DNA of 64,000 bases from positions 1-64,000 of the forward strand of contig NZ_VDMN01000005.1 in the NCBI RefSeq assembly GCF_006335145.1. Reading direction: 5' to 3'. The notes under the pieces were generated by a model. That model worked only from the letters and a program-made list of their open reading frames with translations. It searched no databases and was not told where the DNA came from. This document shows positions 17,960-27,241 of the stretch, piece after piece. The DNA comes from Aliirhizobium smilacinae (GTDB lineage: Bacteria; Pseudomonadota; Alphaproteobacteria; Rhizobiales; Rhizobiaceae). The position numbers were made by a program, and so were the translations under genes. Each line of letters starts with the position of its first letter. Positions within the stretch are counted from its first letter, which is position 1.

Positions 17960-19939
17960 CTATGCTCGCAAAGTCGTCTTGCCGTTTGAGCGGATGATCC
18001 AAAGGAAATACGGTCCGCCGATAAATGCCGCAATCACACCCGCTGGGATCTCGTAGGGAAAGTCTGCAGTTCTACCGAGCCAGTCGGCTGCAATCATCAG
18101 TGTGGCCCCGATTGTGGTTGCGGCCAGGACGATGCGTGTCTGTCCGCGCGCGCCAGCCATTCGCGCGATATGTGGCGCCATCATGCCGACGAAGCTCAAT
18201 GGGCCGACAACCAGTGTCGCGATGCCGGTGAGGGTAGCGACAAACAATAGCAATACGCCGCGCGACCGTCTTGGATTGACGCCCAGCGCGCGCGCCGTAC
18301 CATCGCCGAGCGGCAGTACCTCTATCCAGCGCCGGAACAGCGGGAAAACGACAAAGCCGATAAGCGCAAGCGACGAAGCGATGAGAGCGACAATACCCGT
18401 GGCGCGGAATGTCGGTCCCATCGTCCATGCCAGAATATAGCTTGCACGAGGGTCACCGCTGGCAACGATGAGCGACATGATGGCGGTGGCGAGCGCGCCG
18501 ACTGCGATGCCACCGAGCAGAACCGGTCCTGTTGCATAGCTTCTGCGCCTGGCAACCGTTAAAACGAGGGAGAAGGACAGGATTGCGCCAAGGATACCTC
18601 CGGCGATCGGCATCAGGGGAGAGGCCATGCCGCCGAAAAAGAACGCGGCGATAATCCCAAGGCCTGCTCCGCCACTAACACCGAGGCCTTCGGGACTGGC
18701 CATCGGATTGCGGGTGATCGCTTGTGTGATGGCGCCGGCCATCGCGAGCATGGCACCGGCACTGGCAGAAGTCAGCACACGCGGCCAACGGCCCGTAAAG
18801 AGCCCCCACGGATCGAGGCCATGGGTAAACATCTGCTCGGTCAAGGAAAGGATCGCGACGAAGGTCAGGGTCACAATGCAGACCAGAACGAGGACGCTAC
18901 CCGAGGTTCGGCTTGTAGAATTACGCCCATCAATCGGCGTGAACTGGTCGATTGATGAGGGAACGCTCTTCAGCAGCGCGAGCATCAAGAGCGCCCCGGC
19001 GATTGCCGTGATTGTGCCGGTTGGAACATCTCCGATGACGGGCGCGCTGACGAGAACTATGCCGTCGGCGAGGAGTAGCAGAAGGGCGCCGATTAGCGCG
19101 CCCCACAACAAGCGCTCGTTCAGGGTTCGCGCCCCGGCCATGCGAGCGACATGGCTTGCCGCAATGCCGACGAAGGCGACCACGCCGACACGTGCGACAA
19201 CAAGCGCCGTTAGGATCGTGGCGATGATTAGAACAAGCGCGCGCATGCTGGTGAGGGATAGCCCGAGGCTGCGGGCGTTTGCGTCATCCAGCCCAGCGAT
19301 AGCCAATGGCCTCTGGAAGAGCAGAAGGACAGGCACGAAAATGATGAAGCGTACCGCCAGCGCGATCGCGTTCGCATAATCGTTCTGGATCAGCGATCCG
19401 CTCCCCCAGATGAACACACCTCGCAGATATTCATGGTGGAAAAGCGCCAGAATGACCGAGGCCGAGCCCGCCGAGAAGCTGATGACCAGGCCGCAAAGAA
19501 GCAGGGTCATCGGCGCGAAGCCGGTCTTTCGCGTAAGGCCCGAGACAATCGCAACCGCAGCCAGGCCACCGATCAGCGCCGCAATATCCCGCTGGAAAGC
19601 CGATACCGTGACGGTCGAGAGCGTCATGAGCGTGATTGCCAGCTGGGCGCCGGAAAGGATGCCGAGCGTCGACGGTTCGGCGAGCGGATTTTTCAGCAGC
19701 TGCTGGAAAATTGTGCCGGCAAAGGCAAGCGCTCCTCCTGCAAGCAATGCGACGAACATCCGAGGCAGGAGTGAATAATGGACATAAATCTGTCCAAAGG
19801 AGGCGGGGTCCGGATGACGCAGCGCCGCCGACAGATCTGCGACTGGAATGTAGCCGAATACGGCGACGGCATAAAGGCCAATCGCAGCAAGCGCCATCAC
19901 GACGCTAAGGCGGGTGAGGGTTATCAAGCTTGAGCTCAT
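17960..19939 (-). CDS. Fused ferric-siderophore permease, FhuB type
   Basis: At 659 residues this is twice the usual length of FecCD-type permeases and consists of two homologous halves of about 330 residues, each with about ten spans. The first half carries QQLLKNPLAEPSTLGILSGA and the second QAITRNPMASPEGLGVSGGA, the conserved loop of the family, and both have a VGPLSFVG- or VGVVAFVG-like motif. Fusion of the two subunits into one chain is characteristic of FhuB. The ATG at 19939 overlaps the end of the binding-protein gene by 4 nt. Confidence 0.9.
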   Translation of the reverse strand: MSSSLITLTRLSVVMALAAIGLYAVAVFGYIPVADLSAALRHPDPASFGQIYVHYSLLPRMFVALLAGGALAFAGTIFQQLLKNPLAEPSTLGILSGAQLAITLMTLSTVTVSAFQRDIAALIGGLAAVAIVSGLTRKTGFAPMTLLLCGLVISFSAGSASVILALFHHEYLRGVFIWGSGSLIQNDYANAIALAVRFIIFVPVLLLFQRPLAIAGLDDANARSLGLSLTSMRALVLIIATILTALVVARVGVVAFVGIAASHVARMAGARTLNERLLWGALIGALLLLLADGIVLVSAPVIGDVPTGTITAIAGALLMLALLKSVPSSIDQFTPIDGRNSTSRTSGSVLVLVCIVTLTFVAILSLTEQMFTHGLDPWGLFTGRWPRVLTSASAGAMLAMAGAITQAITRNPMASPEGLGVSGGAGLGIIAAFFFGGMASPLMPIAGGILGAILSFSLVLTVARRRSYATGPVLLGGIAVGALATAIMSLIVASGDPRASYILAWTMGPTFRATGIVALIASSLALIGFVVFPLFRRWIEVLPLGDGTARALGVNPRRSRGVLLLFVATLTGIATLVVGPLSFVGMMAPHIARMAGARGQTRIVLAATTIGATLMIAADWLGRTADFPYEIPAGVIAAFIGGPYFLWIIRSNGKTTLRA

Positions 19940-20853
19940 GCGATGCCGATGCCTTCTCGGATGACTTCGGCAAAACGCATGGCCGAAGGAAAGGCGCCAA
20001 AGACCCACGTGGGCGGGATCGTTGCCACATGGCCTTTGCGCACCGCCGGCAGCGATTGCCAGAGCGTGCTTTGCAGGAACCGGCCGGGTGGACCTGGCTC
20101 GATGATGATCAGGCGAGCCTCCGGGTAGCGGGCAATCGCATCCAGCCCAGCCGTTGCGAAGCCCCAGTTATTGGTCGCTCCATCCCAGGCATTGACGATG
20201 CCGAGGCGTTTCAAAACATCGTCGAACAAACCTCCCTCGCCATAGATATCGATCAGCCTGTCGTCGGTAAATTTGATGATCAGCAGCGGCCGCCCGTCAT
20301 ACGCCTTCGCCTTCGCAGCAATTGTCTCCAGCCGGGCGTGGGCGCGTTGCAGATAATCGATCGCCGCCTCTTCCCGACCGGTTCTGGCGGCGATTTCCTT
20401 TAACGCCGCTTCAGCGGCGACCAACGGCATGCGCTCTGCACTATAGAGCGGCAGTGCAAGTGTCGGGGCTATTTCGTTAAGCCGAGCCTGCGAAACACCA
20501 TATCCCGCCTGTGCAAGGATCAGATCCGGTTTCAACGACCGCAGCAACTCCATGTTCGGCCAGGACCGCAAACCGAGGTCGATCGTCTCCGACGATAGTG
20601 CCGGGACAACCACCCGATCACCATAGAGAGGTGCTTCCGCAACGGCCGTTGGTTGAACTCCCAGCGCAAGCAGGCTTTCCGCCCATCCCCAGTCAAGGAC
20701 TGCGATTCTCGATACGGCGGGCGTTGCCGCCGCATTCACCGGCACCAGGATAGTCGCCAACGCGGCGGCAAATTGCCGTCGCGTCAGTTTGTGGTCATGG
20801 TTTGACTCGGCAGGATGAGGCACGGCCTTACCAGCTGTATTTAAGGGTCGCAT
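19936..20853 (-). CDS. Siderophore-binding periplasmic protein, FhuD-like
   Basis: The 305-residue protein has the single-helix-linked fold of family 8 binding proteins: RIAVLDWGWAESLLALGVQPTAVAE near residue 50 and SLKPDLILAQAGY near 110. The N-terminus reads LTRRQFAAAL before a hydrophobic stretch and ATPA, the pattern of a twin-arginine signal peptide, as in several FhuD proteins. The start at 20853 overlaps the receptor end by 26 nt. It delivers hydroxamate-type ferric siderophore to the permease; the ligand class is inferred from the FhuD-like pattern. Confidence 0.85.
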   Translation of the reverse strand: MRPLNTAGKAVPHPAESNHDHKLTRRQFAAALATILVPVNAAATPAVSRIAVLDWGWAESLLALGVQPTAVAEAPLYGDRVVVPALSSETIDLGLRSWPNMELLRSLKPDLILAQAGYGVSQARLNEIAPTLALPLYSAERMPLVAAEAALKEIAARTGREEAAIDYLQRAHARLETIAAKAKAYDGRPLLIIKFTDDRLIDIYGEGGLFDDVLKRLGIVNAWDGATNNWGFATAGLDAIARYPEARLIIIEPGPPGRFLQSTLWQSLPAVRKGHVATIPPTWVFGAFPSAMRFAEVIREGIGIA

Positions 20854-23302
20854 AAACGCTGCGCCCTTCGCCCCAATAGCATCCCGTGGCTGCAATGCAG
20901 GTCGAGACATATTTGCGATCGAACAGATTATTGACGTTGAGCGATGCTTTCAGGCCTTCGAGCTTCGGATCGGCCTTGCCGAAATCATAACGGACTGCCG
21001 CATCGAAGACTGTGTAAGATGGGATATCGAACTGGTTGGCGTTATCACCAAAGGTCTGGCCGGTGTAGCGGGCACCGCCGCCGAAGCTCAAGCCCTCCCA
21101 GATGGTCGATGTCTGCAGCGCATAATCGAGCCAGAGCGACGCCTGATGGCGGGGCACGAAGGCGAAGCGGTTACCCTCATTGCTAGTGCTAGGATCGGCG
21201 GGGTTGCTACGATTGGCCTTGGTGATATCGCTGTCGGTGTAAGCATAGGATGCCAGTACCGAGAAAGCGTCGGTAATCTCCGCCTTACCTTCTAGCTCGA
21301 CACCGCGCATCGTTACCTGTCCAGTCTGAACGTTTCTGGTTGGTGTCCCTCCGTCAGGTGTCAGGACATTGTCCTGGGTCAGGTGATAGGCGGACAGGGT
21401 GATGAAGCTGTTGCTGCCTTCCGGCTGATATTTTACGCCTACTTCGAACTGTTCGCCGGTGGTTGGTTGGAACACATTGCCGGCGCGGTCGGTGCCGCCG
21501 GCGGGATTAAACGACGTCGAGTAGCCGGCGTAGGGCGAAAAACCGCTGTCGAAGTTGTAGACGAGACCTGCGCGCCAGGTGAACTTGCCGTCCTTCTGAT
21601 CAACCTTGTTATCAGAAGTGCTGGTGCGGGTTCTGGTATCCGTGTTTGCCCAGTCGTAGCGGCCACCAACGGAGAAGACGAAATTGTCCCACTCCACCTG
21701 GTCTTGAGCGTAAAGCCCGATCTGACTGCGATCCTGATCGATACGGGTGGCGATTGGCGGCCTGGTGACCGGCGTGCCATATACCGGATCCATTCCGTTG
21801 AATGGTGCCGGTATGAATTGAAGCGCGGACTCCTCGTAACGGCTGCTCTCGTATGAATAATCCAAGCCGAACAGCGCGGTGTGAGCGAAATTTCCCGTCT
21901 GGAAATGTCTAACGGCCTGATTGTCCACGGTGACCGCGCGAGCGCTCTCAGGGAATGCCCAGGCATAACGGTCAAAACCGGTCGGAGCGCAGGCGAAAAT
22001 GCAAGCGGCTTGAACGCGCTGCGAGTCTGTGTCGATATAGGAATAGCGAAGGTTCTGGCGAACGGTCCAGTTCTCATCGAGCTCGTGCTCAAAATCGTAG
22101 CCGACTGATGCCTGGTCGCTCTTGTAGTGGTCAAAGCTCGGTTCGCCGGGAAAGGCGCCGCGCGGCAATTCAGGATAGATGCCGGTATATAGCGTGCCGT
22201 TTGCCGGTAGCGCCGGGGCTCCCCCGCCTCCCGGGGAATCGATGCGCTGGTAGCTGCCATAAAGCGTCAGCGACGTTCCTTCATCCGGCTTGAAGGTAAA
22301 GGATGGCGCGATATAGGCCTTCTTCTCGCGCACGTAGTCGTACTGGGTGTCAGTCAGGCGGCCGACACCGACAATGCGGTAAAGCAGGCTGTCGTCACCG
22401 TTGATCGTGCCGCCGAGGTCAAACGCAGTCTGGATGCGCTTGTCCGTCCCGAGCTGTATTTCGACTTCGTTTGGCGCTGTCGCACTCGGCCGCTTTGACA
22501 CCATGTTGATCAGACCGCCCGGATCACCCTGGCCATAAAGAACCGACGCGGGTCCCTTGAGTACTTCTGCCCTTTCGAGGCCGAAAGGCTCTACGCGTGG
22601 CTGTGCATAACCGCGAGATCCGAAGGGTAGCCGCAGGCCGTCGAGATATCGGCTCGGGCGAAATCCGCGAATCGTGAACCAGTCATAGCGTGAATCGTCG
22701 CCATATTGGCTGATGACGCCCGGTGTATAGCGAAGTGCCTGGGTCAACGTCGCCGAACCCTGAGCGGCCATCTGGTCCTTCGTTACGACATTGATGGCCT
22801 GCGGGGTATTTTTGAGCGATGTGTCAGTCTTGGTGCCGGTCGCGCTTTGAGTGGCGACAAATCCATCGACTGGCCCGCGGGCTTGCTCACCTTGCAGAAT
22901 GATCGGCTGCAAGGATGTGGCTCCGTCCGCCGAGCCTGCATCAGAAGCTGCCTGCGGAGCGATCAGCAGGACCGTAGTTGTCGTCGTGAAGCGATATGTT
23001 AGCCCCGTGCCGGCCAAGAGCCTTGTCAGCGCCGCTTCGGCTCCAAGATCACCGCTGATGCCGCTTGTGCGCAGATTGGCGAAGAGGGGGCCGTCGAATG
23101 CGATGTCGATACCGGTCACGGATGAATAGCGCACCAACGCGGCCGACAGAGATTGTGCCGAAATTGCGAACTCGAAGCTCTTGGTCATCTGAGCTTCGGT
23201 CAATCCCGATACGGTCAGCGGTGCAAATCCGACGCAGGCTGCCAGCAGCATTCGACGAAACAGCCGAAGGTGATTGCCGCCGAATTGATTATTTTTTTCC
23301 AC
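20828..23302 (-). CDS. TonB-dependent siderophore receptor with STN signalling domain
   Basis: A GTG at 23302 with GGGGG upstream is the likely start; earlier in-frame sequence would overlap the FecR gap and is not signal-like. After a signal peptide (MLLAACVGFAPLTVSG region) comes an STN domain (FEFAISAQSLSAALVRYS to TVLLIAP), then the plug (NTPQAINVVTKDQM, TIRGFRPSRYLDGL, GPASVLYGQGDPGG) and a 22-strand barrel ending GRSVYATLKYSW with the terminal aromatic. The STN domain means that binding of the siderophore can signal to FecR in the inner membrane, so the receptor both imports ligand and turns on its own operon. Confidence 0.9.
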   Translation of the reverse strand: MEKNNQFGGNHLRLFRRMLLAACVGFAPLTVSGLTEAQMTKSFEFAISAQSLSAALVRYSSVTGIDIAFDGPLFANLRTSGISGDLGAEAALTRLLAGTGLTYRFTTTTTVLLIAPQAASDAGSADGATSLQPIILQGEQARGPVDGFVATQSATGTKTDTSLKNTPQAINVVTKDQMAAQGSATLTQALRYTPGVISQYGDDSRYDWFTIRGFRPSRYLDGLRLPFGSRGYAQPRVEPFGLERAEVLKGPASVLYGQGDPGGLINMVSKRPSATAPNEVEIQLGTDKRIQTAFDLGGTINGDDSLLYRIVGVGRLTDTQYDYVREKKAYIAPSFTFKPDEGTSLTLYGSYQRIDSPGGGGAPALPANGTLYTGIYPELPRGAFPGEPSFDHYKSDQASVGYDFEHELDENWTVRQNLRYSYIDTDSQRVQAACIFACAPTGFDRYAWAFPESARAVTVDNQAVRHFQTGNFAHTALFGLDYSYESSRYEESALQFIPAPFNGMDPVYGTPVTRPPIATRIDQDRSQIGLYAQDQVEWDNFVFSVGGRYDWANTDTRTRTSTSDNKVDQKDGKFTWRAGLVYNFDSGFSPYAGYSTSFNPAGGTDRAGNVFQPTTGEQFEVGVKYQPEGSNSFITLSAYHLTQDNVLTPDGGTPTRNVQTGQVTMRGVELEGKAEITDAFSVLASYAYTDSDITKANRSNPADPSTSNEGNRFAFVPRHQASLWLDYALQTSTIWEGLSFGGGARYTGQTFGDNANQFDIPSYTVFDAAVRYDFGKADPKLEGLKASLNVNNLFDRKYVSTCIAATGCYWGEGRSVYATLKYSW

Positions 23303-23403
23303 TCGTTGCCCCCTGCAAACGCGCCAAAGCCCGATCGATCTCGGGCGTCTCAACAAGGGGACGCCTTCGACTGGAAAAAACCTTGGTCGATTTTCGATTT
23401 TTT

Positions 23404-24360
23404 TTACTGGGAGTAGATCAGGCTCAGCCATGGCGAGTATCTGGCGATGCGAATGGGCAAGCCATGCTCGAGATTTTCCAGTATCAGGCCTGCCCGGTGG
23501 ACATCAACGATAATGCTGACGGGCCGGCGCGCCAGTCCCTTGTCCATGACGATCATCTTGCCGCGCCGCCATCTGGAGAGTTTGGCAACGACGTCCTCGA
23601 AGGGCGTCGAGATAAATACGAGTTTTCCATCGCGCCATGAGACTTGAGTGCCGACATCCGTCTGGGTCGGCAAGGAAAGCTTCCCGTTGGCAAACAGAAC
23701 CGACTGTCCCTCCTGGACGTCCTGCTCCTGGGTTGGGGACGAGACCCTCACCGTATGCTCAACAACTCCGACAACAATACCATCATCATGCATGCCGACC
23801 GAGAACTGGGTTCCAAGCGCGATACTTCTGAGTTGCCCACAGTCGACGATAAACGGCCTACTGACGTCTGGGGCGACGGTAAAGAACGCTTCACCCTGTT
23901 GCAGGATCACCTGTCGCTGACCTGCCGTGAAGTTCAGCGAGATCGCGCTGGCGGTCGACAGTTCGGCGAGCGATCCGTCTGACAAGGTAAAGCGTGCCGT
24001 CTCTCCAATTCCGGTTTGATAGTCGGCGCCTGAAGACCGCAGATAGATCGCGGAACCCGCGCCGGCTATCGTAAGAACGGCAAAGGCACCGCCGGATCTG
24101 AGAATTTTCCGGCGGGTTTGTGACGTTGGCCGAGCGACCTCTGGCAGAGCGGAGGCGCCGAGCCACAGTCGTTCAAGTTCTGCATAGGCTGTCGCATGTG
24201 CAGGATTTCGCTCAAGCCATGCCCTGAAATTGGCGCGATCTGTCGGTGTGGCGCCGTCATCCAGCAATAAAGCGAACCATTCCGCGGCCTGTCTGTCGAC
24301 GTCCGCACCATCGTCAGGATCATGTTCCCGATTGGATGAGCCGCTCATCTTCTGCCTCAT
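23404..24360 (-). CDS. FecR-family anti-sigma regulator
   Basis: The 318-residue protein has the expected order: a cytoplasmic N-terminal DUF4880 segment (AAEWFALLLDDGATPTDRAN and LERNPAHATAYAELERLW) that contacts the sigma factor, one membrane span near residues 92-108 (GGAFAVLTIAGAGSAIYL), and a periplasmic FecR domain (FTLSDGSLAELSTAS, LQQGEAFFTV) with a short C-terminal signalling part. A second ATG lies four codons downstream. It sits between sigma factor and receptor, as in fec systems, and relays receptor occupancy across the membrane. Confidence 0.9.
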   Translation of the reverse strand: MRQKMSGSSNREHDPDDGADVDRQAAEWFALLLDDGATPTDRANFRAWLERNPAHATAYAELERLWLGASALPEVARPTSQTRRKILRSGGAFAVLTIAGAGSAIYLRSSGADYQTGIGETARFTLSDGSLAELSTASAISLNFTAGQRQVILQQGEAFFTVAPDVSRPFIVDCGQLRSIALGTQFSVGMHDDGIVVGVVEHTVRVSSPTQEQDVQEGQSVLFANGKLSLPTQTDVGTQVSWRDGKLVFISTPFEDVVAKLSRWRRGKMIVMDKGLARRPVSIIVDVHRAGLILENLEHGLPIRIARYSPWLSLIYSQ

Positions 24361-24381
24361 CTGTCAAAACCGCGCGACTTC

Positions 24382-24894
24382 TTAGCGCTCGGTCTTCATT
24401 TCTGCTCGGAGCCGTTCAAGTGCTACGACCATATGACCGAAAACAGTCTTAGGCGATATGCCGAGTCGTTCGCCAATCTCCACATAAGTCAGGCCGTCGA
24501 TGCGCGACATCATAAAAACCTGCCTGGCGCGAGGGGGCATATTCTCCACCGCAGCCTGAACGCGTGTGAGTTCTTGTCTGCTGATCGTTGAGGTTTCCAC
24601 TGACGGGGTGGGGTCTGAAATGGCCTCAAGACCGTCGATACCGTCGACAAAGGGAGCAATCCTTCTGCGTCTTTCATGGTCGATGGCCAAGTTGCGGCCG
24701 GTAATCATGAAGTATCCGGCCAAATCGGCGACATCGCGCAGGAGACCGGGCCTTTCCCAAAAACGCAGAAAGGTATCCTGCAGAAGGTCTGCAGTGGTCG
24801 CCGAGCAACGTACCCGACGATGAATAACGCGCATGAGGCGCGTGCGAACGCCCAAATAGGCATCTAGGATTTCCGGATGGTCTGCGTTGTCCAT
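24382..24894 (-). CDS. ECF sigma factor, FecI type
   Basis: The 170-residue protein has sigma region 2 (TTADLLQDTFLRFWERPGLL and AGYFMITGRNLAIDHERRRR) and region 4 (VENMPPRARQVFMMSRIDGLTYVEIGERLGISPKTVFGHMVVALERLR). Both are typical of iron-starvation sigma factors that direct RNA polymerase to the receptor promoter. The stop is 21 nt before the FecR start. It is probably controlled by an iron-responsive repressor; no confident box was found in the 170 nt upstream. Confidence 0.92.
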   Translation of the reverse strand: MDNADHPEILDAYLGVRTRLMRVIHRRVRCSATTADLLQDTFLRFWERPGLLRDVADLAGYFMITGRNLAIDHERRRRIAPFVDGIDGLEAISDPTPSVETSTISRQELTRVQAAVENMPPRARQVFMMSRIDGLTYVEIGERLGISPKTVFGHMVVALERLRAEMKTER

Positions 24895-25027
24895 ATAACG
24901 CAGCTATCACCGTCTCATGCTCTTAACAAGACAATTTTACTCATGTTTTTGTTTCGTGGAACGACAATGCTGTCTGGCGATAAGTTTACGTATGCATATT
25001 CGGTTCGTATTCATTCAAGACCTGTAG

Positions 25028-25057
25028 GCGGGTTTCGCCGCTGGAAAGAAAACCCGC
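25028..25057 (-). terminator. Hairpin after the AraC-family gene, weak terminator
   Basis: A perfect 8-bp stem (GCGGGTTT/AAACCCGC) with a 14-nt loop lies 10 nt after the AraC stop, between it and the sigma factor gene. No T tract follows on either strand, so termination would be weak or Rho-assisted. Confidence 0.4.
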
Positions 25058-25066
25058 TTCAGTGAC

Positions 25067-25948
25067 CTAAGCGGCGTAGCCCTTCAGACGCAAAACATCC
25101 TTCGATGGTGGCAACCCGAACCGCCGCGCATATTCCCGGCTGAACTGGTTCGGGCTTTGATAGCCAACGCCAAACGCAACCGATGTCGCCGTTTCTTCTC
25201 CAGCCATCATAAGCGTCCGAGCGTGTAATAGCCGGACCTGCTTTTGGTATTGGATCGGGCTCAACGCCGTCACAGCCTTGAAGTGACGATGGAACGCCGA
25301 GACGCTGAGTGCAGCCATTTCGGCGAGTGCTTCCACCCGCAAGGGCTTGGCAAAATTCTCACGGATCCACTGGATCGCGACGCCAATCCGCGACAGCGCC
25401 GCATCAGGCGCGGCGATGTCGCGCAGCATCCAGCCGAGCGGCCCCTGTAGCACACGGAACAAGATTTCCCGCTCGTAGGCGGGGCCGAGCACCGCGATCT
25501 CGTTCGGACGGTCCATCAGCCGCATCATCCGCACCCAGGCGTCGAGGAACTCCTCGTTGACCGGTGCGACCGAGAAGCCGGAGCCGAACAGCTTGCTGCA
25601 GACCTGCACCGGCAGATCGCTGATGAGGGCGGCGACAGTTGGCGGATGGAGCGTCAGGCTGACGGCCAGATACGGCTCCCCGGTCTCCGAGGGATGCACC
25701 GAGCCAACGGCAGGCAGATCGACCGACATCACGAAATACGTCGCGGGGTCGTAGGCGAAGGTCCGGTCACCGACCGTCATCGTCTTAGATCCGGTCAGGA
25801 TCAGGTTGATCATCGGCTCGTAGACGGCCGAAAGCCGATGCTCGGGAATCTCACCCTGGACCATCGCGACGCGCGGAATGCCCGTTTCCGTCCGACGGCT
25901 CTCCGCCGAAGACGCGAGGCCGCGCAGTTCCTGAAGTTGCTTTTCCAT
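25067..25948 (-). CDS. AraC-family regulator with AraC_N domain (YqhC-like)
   Basis: The 293-residue protein has an N-terminal cupin-like AraC_N domain (TGIPRVAMVQGE, YEPMINLILTGSKTMTVGDR, DPATYFVMSVDLP) and a C-terminal double helix-turn-helix (LAEMAALSVSAFHRHFKAVTALSPIQYQK and VAFGVGYQSPNQFSREYARRFG). YqhC, the best-known member, senses reactive aldehydes and activates a reductase. Here it is divergent from an SDR-led operon with 137 nt between starts. A near paralogue sits at 39574. The start at 25948 aligns the two paralogues and drops an unrelated leader. Confidence 0.88.
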   Translation of the reverse strand: MEKQLQELRGLASSAESRRTETGIPRVAMVQGEIPEHRLSAVYEPMINLILTGSKTMTVGDRTFAYDPATYFVMSVDLPAVGSVHPSETGEPYLAVSLTLHPPTVAALISDLPVQVCSKLFGSGFSVAPVNEEFLDAWVRMMRLMDRPNEIAVLGPAYEREILFRVLQGPLGWMLRDIAAPDAALSRIGVAIQWIRENFAKPLRVEALAEMAALSVSAFHRHFKAVTALSPIQYQKQVRLLHARTLMMAGEETATSVAFGVGYQSPNQFSREYARRFGLPPSKDVLRLKGYAA

Positions 25949-26085
25949 GGAGAAGACCGTGACAGGTCGGGATAGAATCTGCAACCGCAAAGCAGAAATA
26001 GGCAAACTTCAGAGAGGAATGGGTGAGCGGCCAATCCGATGCGGGACTACCTTCAGCTCATACCAAACGGGCAAGGAAAACAACC

Positions 26086-26829
26086 ATGAAGATCGTTATC
26101 GTCACCGGAGGAAGCCGGGGTCTCGGAGCAAGCACGGCCATAGAATGCGCTCGCCGCGGCATGGGCGTCGTCGTGACCTACAACAGCAATCCCGCAAAAG
26201 CAGACGACGTCGTGAAGACGATCGTGGAGGGTGGTGGCAAGGCCGCTGCCCTGAGGCTCGACGTCGGCGACGTCACATCCTTCCCGGCGTTTCGTGACGT
26301 CGTTGACTCGAAACTTCAATCCGTCTTTGGTCGGGAGGATTTCGACTATCTCGTCAACAATGCCGGATACGGCCTCTTCAATCCGATCGCGACGGTTACA
26401 GAAGAACAGTTCGATGGGTTGTTCAACGTCCATCTCAAGGGGCCGTTCTTCCTGACCCAGATCCTGCTGCCGCTGATGGCGGACGGCGGCCAGATCGTCA
26501 ACATCACCAGCGCCACCTCGCGCGTAGCGACCGCAGGCGTCGCGCCCTATGCCGCATTCAAGGGTGGACTCGAAGTCCTGACCCGCTACATGGCCAAGGA
26601 GTTCGGCGAGCGTGGCATCCGCGCGAACTCGATCGCTCCCGGCGCAATCCGCACAGAACTCGGCGGCGGTCTGAACGACGCGTTCGAGGCCATGCTGGCA
26701 GGCCAGACTGCGCTCGGTCGTGTCGGCGAGCCTGAAGAGATCGGGTGCGTCGTCGCCAGTCTCCTGTCTTCCGAGAACCGCTGGATTAACGCCCAGAACA
26801 TCGAAGTCGCGGGCGGCTACATCATCTGA
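26086..26829 (+). CDS. SDR-family oxidoreductase
   Basis: A 247-residue classical SDR: TGGSRGLG at residue 7, DYLVNNAGYG near 85, TSATSR with the active serine, and YAAFK with catalytic Tyr and Lys. The C-terminal NRWINAQNIEVAGGYII is the usual cofactor-site closing segment. The ATG at 26086 follows AAGGAAAA. It is the first gene of a five-gene operon (SDR, VOC protein, saccharopine-dehydrogenase-like protein and two NTF2-fold proteins) facing the AraC regulator, so it probably detoxifies or transforms a carbonyl compound. The substrate is unknown. Confidence 0.85.
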   Translation: MKIVIVTGGSRGLGASTAIECARRGMGVVVTYNSNPAKADDVVKTIVEGGGKAAALRLDVGDVTSFPAFRDVVDSKLQSVFGREDFDYLVNNAGYGLFNPIATVTEEQFDGLFNVHLKGPFFLTQILLPLMADGGQIVNITSATSRVATAGVAPYAAFKGGLEVLTRYMAKEFGERGIRANSIAPGAIRTELGGGLNDAFEAMLAGQTALGRVGEPEEIGCVVASLLSSENRWINAQNIEVAGGYII

Positions 26830-26844
26830 GCAAAGGAGAGCAGC

Positions 26845-27240
26845 ATGCTCGACCATGTCTTCATATCCGTCAGTGACATCGATCGGTCGATCGCCTTCTA
26901 CGAAGCGACGCTGGCACCGCTCAAGATCGTCCATGCGCACGACTATGACGGGAAGGACGGGCCGCCCGGCCATCCTGACCTGAAAGGGTTCGGCGCGAAC
27001 GGCAAGGTGTTCTTCTGGCTGCGCGAAGGCGTGGTCGAAGGCCGCGCCGCTCATATCGGCTTTGTCGCCGATGGCACCTCCCAGGTAGATGCAGCCTTCG
27101 CCGCTGCTATTGCCGCGGGTGGGTCAAAAATCCATCCACCGGGAGCGCAGCTCCACTACGACCCACGCTACTACGCCGCCCAAGTCCGCGACCCGGACGG
27201 CTACAGCCTCGAATTTGTCTACAAGGAATGGCAGCACTGA
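26845..27240 (+). CDS. VOC-family (glyoxalase-like) protein
   Basis: The 131-residue protein has a complete single VOC module pair: LDHVFISVSDIDRSIAFYEATL at the start (His as potential metal ligand), FFWLREGV and AHIGFVADG in the middle (second His), and YYAAQVRDPDGYSLEFVYK at the end with the conserved Glu. It is similar to lactoylglutathione-lyase-like proteins of rhizobia that sit in detoxification operons. It starts 16 nt after the SDR with an AAGGAGAG ribosome site and ends one base before the next start. Confidence 0.85.
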   Translation: MLDHVFISVSDIDRSIAFYEATLAPLKIVHAHDYDGKDGPPGHPDLKGFGANGKVFFWLREGVVEGRAAHIGFVADGTSQVDAAFAAAIAAGGSKIHPPGAQLHYDPRYYAAQVRDPDGYSLEFVYKEWQH

Positions 27241-27241
27241 C

